The notes beneath the pieces are model-generated. The model was not told the DNA's origin, made no database searches, and worked only from the letters and a program-made list of their open reading frames with translations. From NCBI GenBank assembly GCA_902635685.1, contig CACPOY010000006.1, positions 1 to 37,377 of the forward strand: a DNA stretch of 37,377 bases, written 5' to 3'. Position 1 is the first letter of the stretch; every line of letters begins with the position of its first letter. Shown piece by piece: positions 1-8,700 of this stretch. This DNA is from an uncultured Pelagibacteraceae bacterium (GTDB lineage: Bacteria; Pseudomonadota; Alphaproteobacteria; Pelagibacterales; Pelagibacteraceae). Position numbers and translations under genes: made by a program.

Positions 1-188
1 TTTAATTCTTTAAAATAAAAAACTCTAGCCATAGGAATAGATGGATCAATTTCTGCTGCAAGAATATTTAATTGATTTGTTCTTTTTTCTATTACGAAAT
101 TATATCTACAAACATTCGAAGTAGTCCAAAACATAATTGTGCTTAATATAATAAAAAAAAAAATCATAACTTTTGGAATTCCAATCAT
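1..188 (-). CDS. N-terminal part of a small membrane-anchored protein, function unknown (runs off the window)
   Basis: An open frame starts with ATG at 188-186, only two bases after the stop of the upstream phosphatase gene, and stays open to base 1 (about 62 residues seen). The product begins MIGIPKVMIFFFIILSTIMF, a hydrophobic segment of about 15 residues. A polar stretch follows (VIEKRTNQLNILAAEIDPSI), so a signal anchor with the rest of the protein outside the cytoplasm is likely. The close spacing argues for cotranscription with the GAF/PP2C phosphatase, so a role in the same signalling pathway is possible but not shown. The membrane helix is encoded across a run of eleven T (minus strand; plus-strand A at 153-163), which is a slippage-prone site. 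I do not recognise the family. Confidence 0.55.
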   Translation of the reverse strand, partial: MIGIPKVMIFFFIILSTIMFWTTSNVCRYNFVIEKRTNQLNILAAEIDPSIPMARVFYFKEL

Positions 189-190
189 AA

Positions 191-1474
191 TTAATTTCCA
201 TCGACAGCAACTATTGTTAAATCGTCTCGTTGAACTCTCCCCGATTTAATTAAATCAGAAATAATTTTTGAAAGTCTTTGTGAGCCAGGAAGACTTTGAT
301 ATTTTTTTATAAAATTTTGAAAACCTTCTTGTCCAAGCATTGTACCACTCGTATCTTTCATCTCAGTAATACCATCAGTAAAAATATACATTGAACTTTC
401 TTTAAAAGAAATTAATTTTTCTGTGAACTTAAACTTTGGAGCAATACCTAATGGCGGACCTGCATCTTCAAAGTTTGAAAAATTTTCTTTGTTAGAAAAA
501 ATTAACGGAGGTTCATGACCTGCATTCGATAATAATAATTCTTTTTTTATACTATCATAAATTCCTACTACCATTGTTACAAACATTCCTCGAGAAGCTG
601 TTTCACATATTTCATCGTTTAGAATTTTTAAAAGTTCAGCAGCAGAAAAAATTGTTTTACTTAAACATCGGTAAAGACTTGAAGCTTTAGACATTAGTAA
701 AGATGATTTAATTCCTTTACCGGAAACATCTGCAACACCAAAACCAAATTTTCCATCTCCTAAGTCAGAAAAATTATAAAAATCACCTGAAACAACTTTC
801 GCAGGAATATTTATACCTGCTATTGGAAATGTTTCATCTTTATTTTGAGATAACAAAGTTTTTTGAATGTCACCTACAATTTCAATTTCTTTTTGCATTC
901 TATTTTTATCTATTAATTCTTTTGCTGTCTTTGCATTTTTAATTGCAAGTGCTGCTGGACCCGATAAAGTTTCAAGAAGTTTTCTATCGTTCTCTTCAAA
1001 TAATTTTGAATTTGTTTTTTTATTTAAACAATGTATCACACCGATACATTCACCCGAAACTAATAAAGGTGAACATAAAACAGAATAAGTTGTGAAATTT
1101 GTTTTATTATCTAAATCAAAATAAAATTCTGCAATTTCTCTTACATCTTTTCTTACATCTCCAACTCTAATACATTTTTTGCTGAGCGCTGCCTTTCCCA
1201 TTACTCCTTGAGTAATTGGTATTTCAAAATCTTCTAAGTAAGCTTGATACTTTGATGCAATGCATTGAAAAACTTGTTTTTTATCTTCAATTAAAAAAAC
1301 ATTTGCAGCTTGAGCATTTATTCTTTTAATAATTGCCTCTAAGGAATTTTGTAATGTTTCCTTCAAATCTAAAGAACCCGCAAGTTCATTATTCATTTGA
1401 GTAATAAGAGCTAAGTCTTTGGTAGAGGTGTCTTCCTCTTTATTTATTACAGGTTTTTTAGATCCGAAAAACAT
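191..1474 (-). CDS. GAF domain plus PP2C (SpoIIE/RsbU-type) serine phosphatase
   Basis: A cytoplasmic signalling phosphatase. An N-terminal GAF sensor domain (about residues 35-180 from the chosen start) is followed by a PP2C-type catalytic domain (about 220-427). Visible catalytic-domain motifs are VSGDFYNF, GVADVSGKGIKSSLLMS (metal-binding Asp and the usual Gly-Lys-Gly), LSNAGHEPP, YIFTDGITE and QRDDLTIVAV. The family (PF07228) typically dephosphorylates STAS-domain anti-anti-sigma factors or works downstream of two-component receivers. No STAS protein or anti-sigma kinase is visible here. The frame extends upstream to an ATG at 1522, but the added 16 residues (MLCKITKKEINCQYNI) look non-coding, so the ATG at 1474 (MFFGSKKP) is preferred. 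Neither start has a clear Shine-Dalgarno sequence. The gene is divergent from pilD and probably cotranscribed with the partial gene downstream. Confidence 0.85.
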   Translation of the reverse strand: MFFGSKKPVINKEEDTSTKDLALITQMNNELAGSLDLKETLQNSLEAIIKRINAQAANVFLIEDKKQVFQCIASKYQAYLEDFEIPITQGVMGKAALSKKCIRVGDVRKDVREIAEFYFDLDNKTNFTTYSVLCSPLLVSGECIGVIHCLNKKTNSKLFEENDRKLLETLSGPAALAIKNAKTAKELIDKNRMQKEIEIVGDIQKTLLSQNKDETFPIAGINIPAKVVSGDFYNFSDLGDGKFGFGVADVSGKGIKSSLLMSKASSLYRCLSKTIFSAAELLKILNDEICETASRGMFVTMVVGIYDSIKKELLLSNAGHEPPLIFSNKENFSNFEDAGPPLGIAPKFKFTEKLISFKESSMYIFTDGITEMKDTSGTMLGQEGFQNFIKKYQSLPGSQRLSKIISDLIKSGRVQRDDLTIVAVDGN

Positions 1475-1637
1475 AATATTATATTGGCAATTTATCTCTT
1501 TTTTGGTAATTTTACAAAGCATGGAAGTTTTAATCTATTCGCCTAATTTTTACCTTCATATTCAGGATGCTATGATATTTGTTCAGTATTGTATAGATGG
1601 TGTAATAGAAATCGCCTCAAGAATTAGATTATAATCA

Positions 1638-2408
1638 GTGTTAATAACTTATATTGCTGTATTTATCCTAGGAAGTTTGTGGGGCAGTTTTAGTAACGTA
1701 TGTATCTATAGATTACCTGAAGGAGGTAACATAGTTTCTGCTAGATCAGCATGCAGAAGTTGTCAATCAAAGATTAGTTGGTTTGACAACATTCCCTTCA
1801 TCTCATTTATAATTTTAAAAGGTAAATGTAGAAATTGTGATTTTAAAATACCTTATCAATATTTTTTAGTAGAACTAATAGTTGGTTTAGGATTTCTCAT
1901 CTCTTATTATTTTTATGGAATTACTGTTACCACTTTACTGCTTTTTATATTAATCATTTTTTTTGTAATTATATTTTTTATAGATTTAAAACACTTCATA
2001 ATCCCAAACGAATTAACTTTTCCACTAATGGGAATAGGATTTATAAAATCTTTTGATCCAAATTTGAATCAATATTTATTTCCAAACTATGTAAATTCTT
2101 TAATCGGTGGGGTGATTGGATATTTTATTATTTGGATAATAATTTTTGGATATAAAAAATTAAAAAATAAAGAAGGTATGGGATTAGGTGATGCTAAATT
2201 ATTATCTGCGATTGGTTTTTGGTTTGGATGGATATCTATTCCTTTTATTTTATTTTTTTCTTCATTTATAGCATTGATGTTTGCTATTCCGGATTTAATA
2301 AAAAAATCAAAAACAATGTCTTCAAAGATTCCTTTTGGCCCTTATCTTGTACTTGGATGTGTATTATATTTTTTTTTGATTGAACAAATCATAAAGTTTT
2401 TAAATTAA
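1638..2408 (+). CDS. pilD: Prepilin peptidase / N-methyltransferase (PilD, A24 aspartic protease)
   Basis: An inner-membrane aspartic protease that cleaves the leader of type IV prepilins and methylates the new N-terminus. It would process the FimT-, PilV-, PilW- and PilX-like proteins encoded on the other strand at 8.7-11.9 kb. The N-terminal domain has GSFSNVCIYRLP and two CxxC pairs (C39/C42 and C64/C67, zinc site). Catalytic aspartates are D116 (IDLKHFIIP) and D185 (GMGLGDAKLL). There are about seven to eight membrane spans, and at 256 residues it is full length for the family. The start is GTG at 1638. A TATAAT lies only two bases upstream of it (1630-1635), but any later start would remove the first membrane helix. 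The stop overlaps the next ATG by one base (TAATG), so translation is coupled. Confidence 0.95.
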   Translation: MLITYIAVFILGSLWGSFSNVCIYRLPEGGNIVSARSACRSCQSKISWFDNIPFISFIILKGKCRNCDFKIPYQYFLVELIVGLGFLISYYFYGITVTTLLLFILIIFFVIIFFIDLKHFIIPNELTFPLMGIGFIKSFDPNLNQYLFPNYVNSLIGGVIGYFIIWIIIFGYKKLKNKEGMGLGDAKLLSAIGFWFGWISIPFILFFSSFIALMFAIPDLIKKSKTMSSKIPFGPYLVLGCVLYFFLIEQIIKFLN

Positions 2409-3121
2409 TGAAGAAATTTTTATACATAATAATAATCTTTTCTATTTCATTTTATTTATCAATTGAATTTATAGGAGATAGATTAATTAAAAATAAATTA
2501 GAAAAAAATATTTCGAACGCTTTAAATAGAGAAGTATCAATCGATAAACTTAATATTAAATACTTAAGTGGTGAAGCAGATATCTATGGAATTCGTTTAT
2601 TAAATAAAAAATTTGAAGGAGAGTTAGCTCGAATTGATACAGTCAAATTAAATTTAGATACATTATCATTGTACTCTAATAATATAATTATCAACAATGT
2701 TTTAATTGAAAATATAAAATTGAATTACTATTTCAATTTTACCAATCAAATAGTTTCCGATAATGTTAGATTGTTAGAAAAAGATCTTAAAAATAAAAAT
2801 TATAGTTCTCAATCTGATAAATATTTTAATATAACGAACCTTGATGCAAAAAATATATCTCTATCTGTGATATCCCCGAATTTAGATATTTCAAAAACTT
2901 TGAAATTAAATGATTTAAATTTTAATAACATTGGAAATACTAGTGAAAGTAAGAATTATAAGGATGTGTTAAGGGATATATTTAATGATACAGTTGAATT
3001 AGTAAAAGAAAAAGCTTTAAGTGAAGATTTTTTAAACAAACTTGAAAATTTTGACCCTAAACAAATTGAAAATAAAATAAAAGACAAGCTTAAAAATAAA
3101 CTTAAAAAACTAGTCAAGTGA
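2408..3121 (+). CDS. Membrane-anchored AsmA-like protein, function unknown
   Basis: 237 residues with an N-terminal hydrophobic anchor (about 4-22). The segment NREVSIDKLNIKYLSGEADIYGIRLLNKK follows and resembles the opening of AsmA/TamB/DUF748-type periplasmic proteins, in which a membrane helix leads into a beta-rich groove domain. Such proteins are linked to lipid transport to, or assembly of, the outer membrane. The C-terminus (about 185-237) is Lys/Glu-rich and probably helical. At this length it is only the first module of an AsmA protein. Its ATG overlaps the pilD stop by one base and its stop overlaps the next GTG by four, so it sits in the middle of a coupled three-gene unit. A role in pilus or envelope assembly is inferred from context only. 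Confidence 0.75.
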   Translation: MKKFLYIIIIFSISFYLSIEFIGDRLIKNKLEKNISNALNREVSIDKLNIKYLSGEADIYGIRLLNKKFEGELARIDTVKLNLDTLSLYSNNIIINNVLIENIKLNYYFNFTNQIVSDNVRLLEKDLKNKNYSSQSDKYFNITNLDAKNISLSVISPNLDISKTLKLNDLNFNNIGNTSESKNYKDVLRDIFNDTVELVKEKALSEDFLNKLENFDPKQIENKIKDKLKNKLKKLVK

Positions 3122-3318
3122 ATACCTTTTTATTTATAAATATTATCATTTCTGCTTTAAATATCTTTATCTTAGCTTACGCTTATTCACTTAAATTCTT
3201 TCCAAAAAAATGGAGAAAAAAAGTTAATCAAGATACATTAGTAGGTTTAGCAATTATTTTTTTTACGATGCTGACAATGTTTGTTTGGATAATATATTTT
3301 TATATTAGACTATTTTAA
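3118..3318 (+). CDS. Small two-helix membrane protein, function unknown
   Basis: 66 residues with two predicted membrane helices (about 4-23 and 42-65). They are separated by a basic loop, KFFPKKWRKKVNQD. The start is GTG at 3118, inside the stop of the AsmA-like gene (GTGA overlap), which supports real translation through coupling. It is the last gene of the pilD operon, and its TAA (3316-3318) overlaps the stop of the convergent pilY1 gene. I do not recognise the family. It could be a membrane partner of the preceding protein. Confidence 0.6.
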   Translation: MNTFLFINIIISALNIFILAYAYSLKFFPKKWRKKVNQDTLVGLAIIFFTMLTMFVWIIYFYIRLF

Positions 3319-6300
3319 AAACTACTATCTCTCCATCCACCTTTATTAGTTATTATATCTCCAGGTATAGAAAGTATTGAAAATAGTGTATCCTCATCAT
3401 CAGCCGGCCCTGCAACATTGGCAAATAATTTATCACTGAAAACAACAAGTTCTGACAATATACCCTCTCTTACATATGCGCAGGCATTTGCATTTGGATT
3501 TTGCACCTCTCCTGGTGTTTCTAACTGTAATTCAGTAGCATTATTAGTTCCACATTCATCATCAGCAGCACATATAAATGCATGTCCTTGGTTACAGATA
3601 TCTTGGATAGGTGGTTGATAAACCGGATAATAGACCTTACCTTTAAACAAAGTAGGAGATGCTGATGCTTTTCTAAATGTTCTTATAGGGTAAAAATTTC
3701 CACCACTATCTTTTTCTAGATGTATAACCCAGGCTTGCTTAGCTTCAGGTATAGGACAATTTACATCGCCAGTATTTCCAGTAACATTCAAACAACTGTC
3801 TGTAGCGCCTCTATTATCAATACTGTTTGCATCATTAGCACCTGCATGTGCTTTTTTTATAAATTCAGGATTTATTTGTATATTCTCTCCACCAGTGCCT
3901 GCAGTACCGGTAGTTACAGTCGATGATGTTGAAACAGGTTTTGGAATAGTTACATTATTGAGATGTTTCCAATATGGATAATGTTTATCTTGTATACCAT
4001 ATAAAATATTATCGATGTCAACAGAACGATTACCAAGATCTATAAAGTTACCCGTTGAACCAAACAACCAAAAACCTCCATCGCTCACACCTAAACCTGC
4101 ATCCATTGAAAAATACGAATATCTAGCATTTGCTTCAGTAGCGTCCAATCTAAACAGTGTTGTTTGATCATAAAGTTCTGTCTGGTCTGGTATTAATTTA
4201 CCATCTTCGAACCCTTGAGTGTTGCTAGATAAATTAATCTTTGTAATTTTACCCTCTAGATCATTTATGTAAACAAGTGCACCTCTCCACGGTATATTTG
4301 GTGCAGTGTCTGGAGTAATAACCACAGGGCTCGCTGGAACAGCATTTGTAATATCACTTCCATTTGGAGTTTCTTCTTTGTTTGTACCAAAATATAAACC
4401 TCGAGGTGATGTATCTACAATATGAATTGGTCCTGCATTAGCCTCTGCTCCGTGTAACAATCCTGGTAAGCCGTCACCATGTGACTCAAGATCAACTAAG
4501 AAAAGTGCAGACCCTCCACACTTATCGCCCTTACTCATACCAGCACCAAGTATTGCTACATATTTATCTTTATCAAGAGTACTACCTGTGCTTGAAGGTA
4601 TTCTAGCTATTTTCGGAGTTGACCATGTCTCTCCAAGCTTAGAATAATCGTAACCAATCGGATCTGTACCTGAAGCACCTAGACAGGCAGTTATAGTAAT
4701 TTGATTTGATATTGAAGGTTCTATCTCTGAAGGACTGACGTTGAAAGTTTTTGCACTACCAAAAGTTATTTTTAATAAACCCCCTCCTGCACCATCATCA
4801 ACTATTTCAGAAGTTATAGGAATAGGAGTGCTTCCTTCAAATGCACTCAGTAAACCGTCAGGAATAGTTCCTCCAACATCAATACCAAGATCAATTTCAG
4901 GGAAGTGAAAACTAGAACCTCTGTAACAAGAATTAGTTCCATTTTCTCTAAAATCAGTCGTGCTTTGACATGGAGCAATTCTATTTTGTTCAAAAAAATT
5001 ATCATCACCATCTGATTCTCTAGCATCATTATAGTTGGCTTGAGCCATATCTCCCTCTGCTGACTCAAGTAATGATGATGATGTAGAATTATAATCATAT
5101 TGTCTTATATCTCCAAGATGGTCAGAAACTAAAACTCTTGATTTTATTCTATCATTATAAATTGAAAACATATGAACTGGTTGATAAGGATCAGTGACTT
5201 GAAGCACAGAAAATCCAGGACCACCTCTTCCATACGGGACGAACAATACAGTTTGCCAACTTTTAGACTCATCTGCTTCAGGTTTACCATTGGCTCCTAC
5301 TGTAAAACCATAAGTAAATATATCATGGACTACTGGAGATCCATCTACACCAAAGATAGGATTAGTTCCACCGGTGTTATTTTCTCCAACTTTACCATCA
5401 TAATCTGCATTTACAATTTGTGGCAATTGCATTGCAATAAATGGAGGTATGAAACCCCAAATTTCCTTACCGTCCTTTGCTGTGATAGCATGAAGTATTC
5501 CGCTATTAGAACCAGCATATATAACATTGTCTCTGTTTGCATTAGCTGCCATGAAACTTTGATACCCGTTTTTAGCTCTCCAGTAAGCCTCCTCGTTAGT
5601 TCCTGAAAAATTGGTAGTCATCTCTGGAGGTCCTACTTCTATTAATTGTGAATGATAAATATCACCCATAACATGCTCTCTTACCTCTTCAATTGCTCCG
5701 CAATCACCTGAATAATTAAAATAATCATTACCTTTCATAAATAAAATTATTCCATTAGTTTCATCGCCCAAAAAGGCATCTGCACCTTGTGTTGTACAGT
5801 CGGAGGTTCCATCTGCTTTGTGATAATCTGGAATTGTATAACCTAAGTAATCAAATAAAACTTTTATTTGATCTGCGTTATCTGTATTAAAGTTATCAGG
5901 TGTACCTTCTCCATAATTAGTACTCGGAATGGCCGACCAAAGGTTTCTCCCATCTGCTTCAGCTCCCTTTTTAGACAGTGTTTTAAGTTCAACGGCCGCA
6001 CTCCAATTATCAGCTTCAGTAAGCGTATGTGTAACCTCTCCTTTAGAGTCGATAGATTTTCTTAAAATTGTTCCTTTCCACTCTCCAAACTGTTCATAAG
6101 AAAATTGTGCTTGATATAAAGACCCACCCTCTTCAATTGTTGCCGTAATAGATGGAGCAGTAAATGCTAACCTATCAGCAATAATTTGCCGTATTTTTGC
6201 AGTTAAAGTTGTTTTTAAATCCTCTGGGGTAAGTGCTACGATGGCCCTTTCGCAGTCATCATCTGCAGCGCAAGCTGCTGCATCAGCTGCATTACTAGTT

Positions 6301-8111
6301 CCTATTCTTGAAAGTTCATGAAACCTTTGAAGATTATCACCTGTAATTCCACCACCATAGGCAACATAAAGTGATTTAACTCCTCTTATTCTTAATGTTT
6401 CCATCAACCCTGCTGCACTACCTGCCTGACCTAAAACACCAGTATTCCTCATAGCTCCATCACCAATCACAATGACATAATTTAACTGACACTCAGCTTC
6501 GCTATTTACTAATTGCCCTCCAGCATCTTCATCAAAAAAATAATTATGCGCTAGTTGTGCGAATGCATTAGCGTCTGTACCCCATGCCATTCCCAATGGT
6601 CTAAAAACGTCCATTATCCGATTTGCACCGGCTGGACTGACTGCAACATTCAAACATCCATCTACATGACATGTTGTGCTTGTTCCATTTGGATGCTGAT
6701 TAGCTACTGTACCATCTCCCCAACCTCCGTAATAATTACAATCATTGTTACGATGGCAATAAGCACCTCCTCTTCTTCCATTTCTTCCTTGGTTTTCTCC
6801 TGCATTCCAGTGACCAAAACCAAAATGAGCTCCCGTTGTAAGAGTAGTGTCACTTACAATTGCTTGTATTGCTTGCTTTACACCATCCCATCTTCTTACT
6901 CTTGGACCTCCCATATTTTGAAGCCAAGCCCTATCTCTATCTGCATCTGTAAAAAGGTCTTCATCAAATACATCCACATAACCACGCCCTGTTGCTGTTA
7001 AAATTCTTGTGTTACCTGGATTTGCAATACTTCTAACAAAATTAAGTCCCCAAGGTCGATCAAATTTAACATCATCGGCATCTAAAGTAGCAGGAGTACC
7101 TGTGCCAATATTTTTAGAAATATCTCTAAAACCTCTTCCTATACCTGTAACGACTGTGCAAGTTGTGTCTGTTAAAGTTAATTTTTGTATGGCGTGTTGT
7201 ATGCCGCTTGAAATATAAATTGTGTTACTATCATCAAGTGAAACTTCAACTCCCGTAGCATGCATTCTCTGTGTCCGTGGTGATGGACTATTTTCATCCT
7301 CACATCTTCTAACTTCAGCTCCAATATTATAAGCGTTACCTACCTGTGTCATAGTGAGCCCAACTAAATGACCATTTCTACTGTCAGAAATATAAAATAT
7401 AGTTCCTTCATTATTAACACTTATTCTACTTCCAAACCTCGTGATATCTTGTCTACCAAATGTTTGTAATTCACATTGCAAGGTATTCAAATTACATGAT
7501 TTAAAATAACCGCTTCTATTTCTAAATCCACTTCCAGAAAAAAACAGGTAAGGAGTGCCACCTATAACCTTAATATCAAAATCATTCACCCTTGATCCTG
7601 CTGGTCCAGCTATAGCATATCTGCAAGTACGGCCATTCTCAGTAAAGCCAAAAATATAATTCCTTGTTCTATTTATCCTGCTATTTACAAAAATTGTGTT
7701 TGCACCATTTAAATTTTGTATAAATTTTACTGTAGAAACTTTCCTTAAATTTTGCCTTGCTATGCCTCTAGTGCCATCCACTTCAGTGCCACATCCTGCA
7801 TTTGGAATACGTCTAATATTAAAAGTTCTATCTCTGGTACCATCGGTATTATATCTCAATAAACCGCCAATTGCTCTTCTTGCATTTTGTCCAATCAAAA
7901 TTCTATCTTGTGAGTCAAGTGCAACTCCTGTTGATTGCCCAAGTCCGTCTGTTCCAATCCACCTACCCATACTGGCAGAACTATCAACCAAAAATAAAAT
8001 ATTTGCAGGCACATCACCTTCTCCAGCACCAGGTGGAACAGGTTTTGCATTAGCATTATTAGTTAAAATTAATGTAATGAAAAATATAAATATTTTTAGT
8101 GTCTTTAACAT
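3315..8111 (-). CDS. pilY1: PilY1-like type IV pilus tip adhesin with split vWA domain and inserted propeller
   Basis: A giant exported protein (1598 residues) expected at the pilus tip together with minor pilins, acting in adhesion, surface sensing and pilus biogenesis. A signal peptide (1-22, ending NNANA) is followed by vWA strand 1 with the MIDAS motif DSSAS (43-47). The rest of the vWA fold resumes only around residue 404 (WDGVKQAIQAIV, then TTGAHFGFGHWN and YVIVIGDGAM near 545-554). Residues about 60-395 form an inserted block of NHL-like beta repeats (QDRILIG, NEGTIFYISDSRNGHLVGL, SNTIYISSGIQHAIQKL). The PilC/PilY1 beta-propeller (PF05567) starts near 815 (GDIYHSQLIEVG) and includes NVIYAGSNSGILHAITAKDG. 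The C-terminal part is Cys-rich. It is the last gene of the minor pilin operon, 3 bases after the 170-residue protein. Base composition is visibly richer in GC than the neighbouring glycosyltransferase genes. Confidence 0.93.
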   Translation of the reverse strand: MLKTLKIFIFFITLILTNNANAKPVPPGAGEGDVPANILFLVDSSASMGRWIGTDGLGQSTGVALDSQDRILIGQNARRAIGGLLRYNTDGTRDRTFNIRRIPNAGCGTEVDGTRGIARQNLRKVSTVKFIQNLNGANTIFVNSRINRTRNYIFGFTENGRTCRYAIAGPAGSRVNDFDIKVIGGTPYLFFSGSGFRNRSGYFKSCNLNTLQCELQTFGRQDITRFGSRISVNNEGTIFYISDSRNGHLVGLTMTQVGNAYNIGAEVRRCEDENSPSPRTQRMHATGVEVSLDDSNTIYISSGIQHAIQKLTLTDTTCTVVTGIGRGFRDISKNIGTGTPATLDADDVKFDRPWGLNFVRSIANPGNTRILTATGRGYVDVFDEDLFTDADRDRAWLQNMGGPRVRRWDGVKQAIQAIVSDTTLTTGAHFGFGHWNAGENQGRNGRRGGAYCHRNNDCNYYGGWGDGTVANQHPNGTSTTCHVDGCLNVAVSPAGANRIMDVFRPLGMAWGTDANAFAQLAHNYFFDEDAGGQLVNSEAECQLNYVIVIGDGAMRNTGVLGQAGSAAGLMETLRIRGVKSLYVAYGGGITGDNLQRFHELSRIGTSNAADAAACAADDDCERAIVALTPEDLKTTLTAKIRQIIADRLAFTAPSITATIEEGGSLYQAQFSYEQFGEWKGTILRKSIDSKGEVTHTLTEADNWSAAVELKTLSKKGAEADGRNLWSAIPSTNYGEGTPDNFNTDNADQIKVLFDYLGYTIPDYHKADGTSDCTTQGADAFLGDETNGIILFMKGNDYFNYSGDCGAIEEVREHVMGDIYHSQLIEVGPPEMTTNFSGTNEEAYWRAKNGYQSFMAANANRDNVIYAGSNSGILHAITAKDGKEIWGFIPPFIAMQLPQIVNADYDGKVGENNTGGTNPIFGVDGSPVVHDIFTYGFTVGANGKPEADESKSWQTVLFVPYGRGGPGFSVLQVTDPYQPVHMFSIYNDRIKSRVLVSDHLGDIRQYDYNSTSSSLLESAEGDMAQANYNDARESDGDDNFFEQNRIAPCQSTTDFRENGTNSCYRGSSFHFPEIDLGIDVGGTIPDGLLSAFEGSTPIPITSEIVDDGAGGGLLKITFGSAKTFNVSPSEIEPSISNQITITACLGASGTDPIGYDYSKLGETWSTPKIARIPSSTGSTLDKDKYVAILGAGMSKGDKCGGSALFLVDLESHGDGLPGLLHGAEANAGPIHIVDTSPRGLYFGTNKEETPNGSDITNAVPASPVVITPDTAPNIPWRGALVYINDLEGKITKINLSSNTQGFEDGKLIPDQTELYDQTTLFRLDATEANARYSYFSMDAGLGVSDGGFWLFGSTGNFIDLGNRSVDIDNILYGIQDKHYPYWKHLNNVTIPKPVSTSSTVTTGTAGTGGENIQINPEFIKKAHAGANDANSIDNRGATDSCLNVTGNTGDVNCPIPEAKQAWVIHLEKDSGGNFYPIRTFRKASASPTLFKGKVYYPVYQPPIQDICNQGHAFICAADDECGTNNATELQLETPGEVQNPNANACAYVREGILSELVVFSDKLFANVAGPADDEDTLFSILSIPGDIITNKGGWRDSSF

Positions 8112-8114
8112 AAT

Positions 8115-8627
8115 CTATTGAATGAAATCTATAACCTGCTCTCCAATTGTGTTATTTAGCATTTTTACATTTGTAATTTTTAGAACTTCCACTATTTCAC
8201 CCCTTAGTTCCATTTTAGTATAGTATACTAATAAATTACCAATACTTAAATCTTTAAAACCTTTCCAACTTTCCCCCTTAGCATCTTCACCTGGATCTTT
8301 AATATTAAATTTTGTAAATTCATAAATTTCATTATTAAATTCTTCATCTACTGAGGTTAATATTATTCCAGCAACTTTGTTGTCATAAATGATAACTTCA
8401 AGATCAGCATTTTCAAGTTTAGATCCCTCACAATAATCGATAGCTGCTGCCAAATATTTTACAGAGGCTTCTTTTTCATAAAGATCGGCATTGTGCGCAT
8501 CTAGAAATTCAAACTTAGTTTGAGCGGTATTTATTGAAGTTCCAATTGGTACCTGAAGCAAATCACAAGCAAATACAGGGCTTGAAAAAAATAGGAATAA
8601 TAAAATTTTTATAAAGATTCTTTTCAC
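8115..8627 (-). CDS. Secreted protein of unknown function encoded between pilX and pilY1
   Basis: 170 residues starting at GTG 8627. The signal peptide MKRIFIKILLFLFFSSPVFA is followed at once by Cys21. The -2 Phe makes a standard lipobox unlikely, so signal peptidase I cleavage is more probable. A second Cys at 66 could pair with Cys21. The mature part is mixed alpha/beta with an acidic helix (LDAHNADLYEKEASVKYLAAAIDYC) and strands such as LEVIIYDNKVAGIILTSV. I do not recognise the family. It lies inside the pilus operon, with its stop 3 bases from the pilY1 start, which suggests a periplasmic or surface partner of PilY1 or the minor pilins. That role is inferred from context alone. Confidence 0.75.
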   Translation of the reverse strand: MKRIFIKILLFLFFSSPVFACDLLQVPIGTSINTAQTKFEFLDAHNADLYEKEASVKYLAAAIDYCEGSKLENADLEVIIYDNKVAGIILTSVDEEFNNEIYEFTKFNIKDPGEDAKGESWKGFKDLSIGNLLVYYTKMELRGEIVEVLKITNVKMLNNTIGEQVIDFIQ

Positions 8628-8700
8628 AATAAAATTATAAATAGAATAGATTATTATTTCAACAGGTGAAGATGATCATTTTAAGTATTATTTAATAAAA

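Noticed and set aside
1419..1634. 71-codon plus-strand open frame spanning the rsbU-like gene start and the pilD spacer
   Set aside because: It overlaps the phosphatase 5' end on the opposite strand and has no recognisable product. It ends just before the pilD start, so the spacer is better read as a divergent promoter region.
7696..8121. 141-codon plus-strand open frame opposite the pilY1 5' end
   Set aside because: It lies wholly antisense to a well-supported gene, and its product has no recognisable domain. The same applies to the frames at 5172-5606, 6555-7001, 7009-7218 and 3418-3926.
8664..8682. Imperfect palindrome around TGATCA in the pilX-downstream spacer
   Set aside because: It is short and imperfect, with no T run and no link to a start site, and is probably chance.
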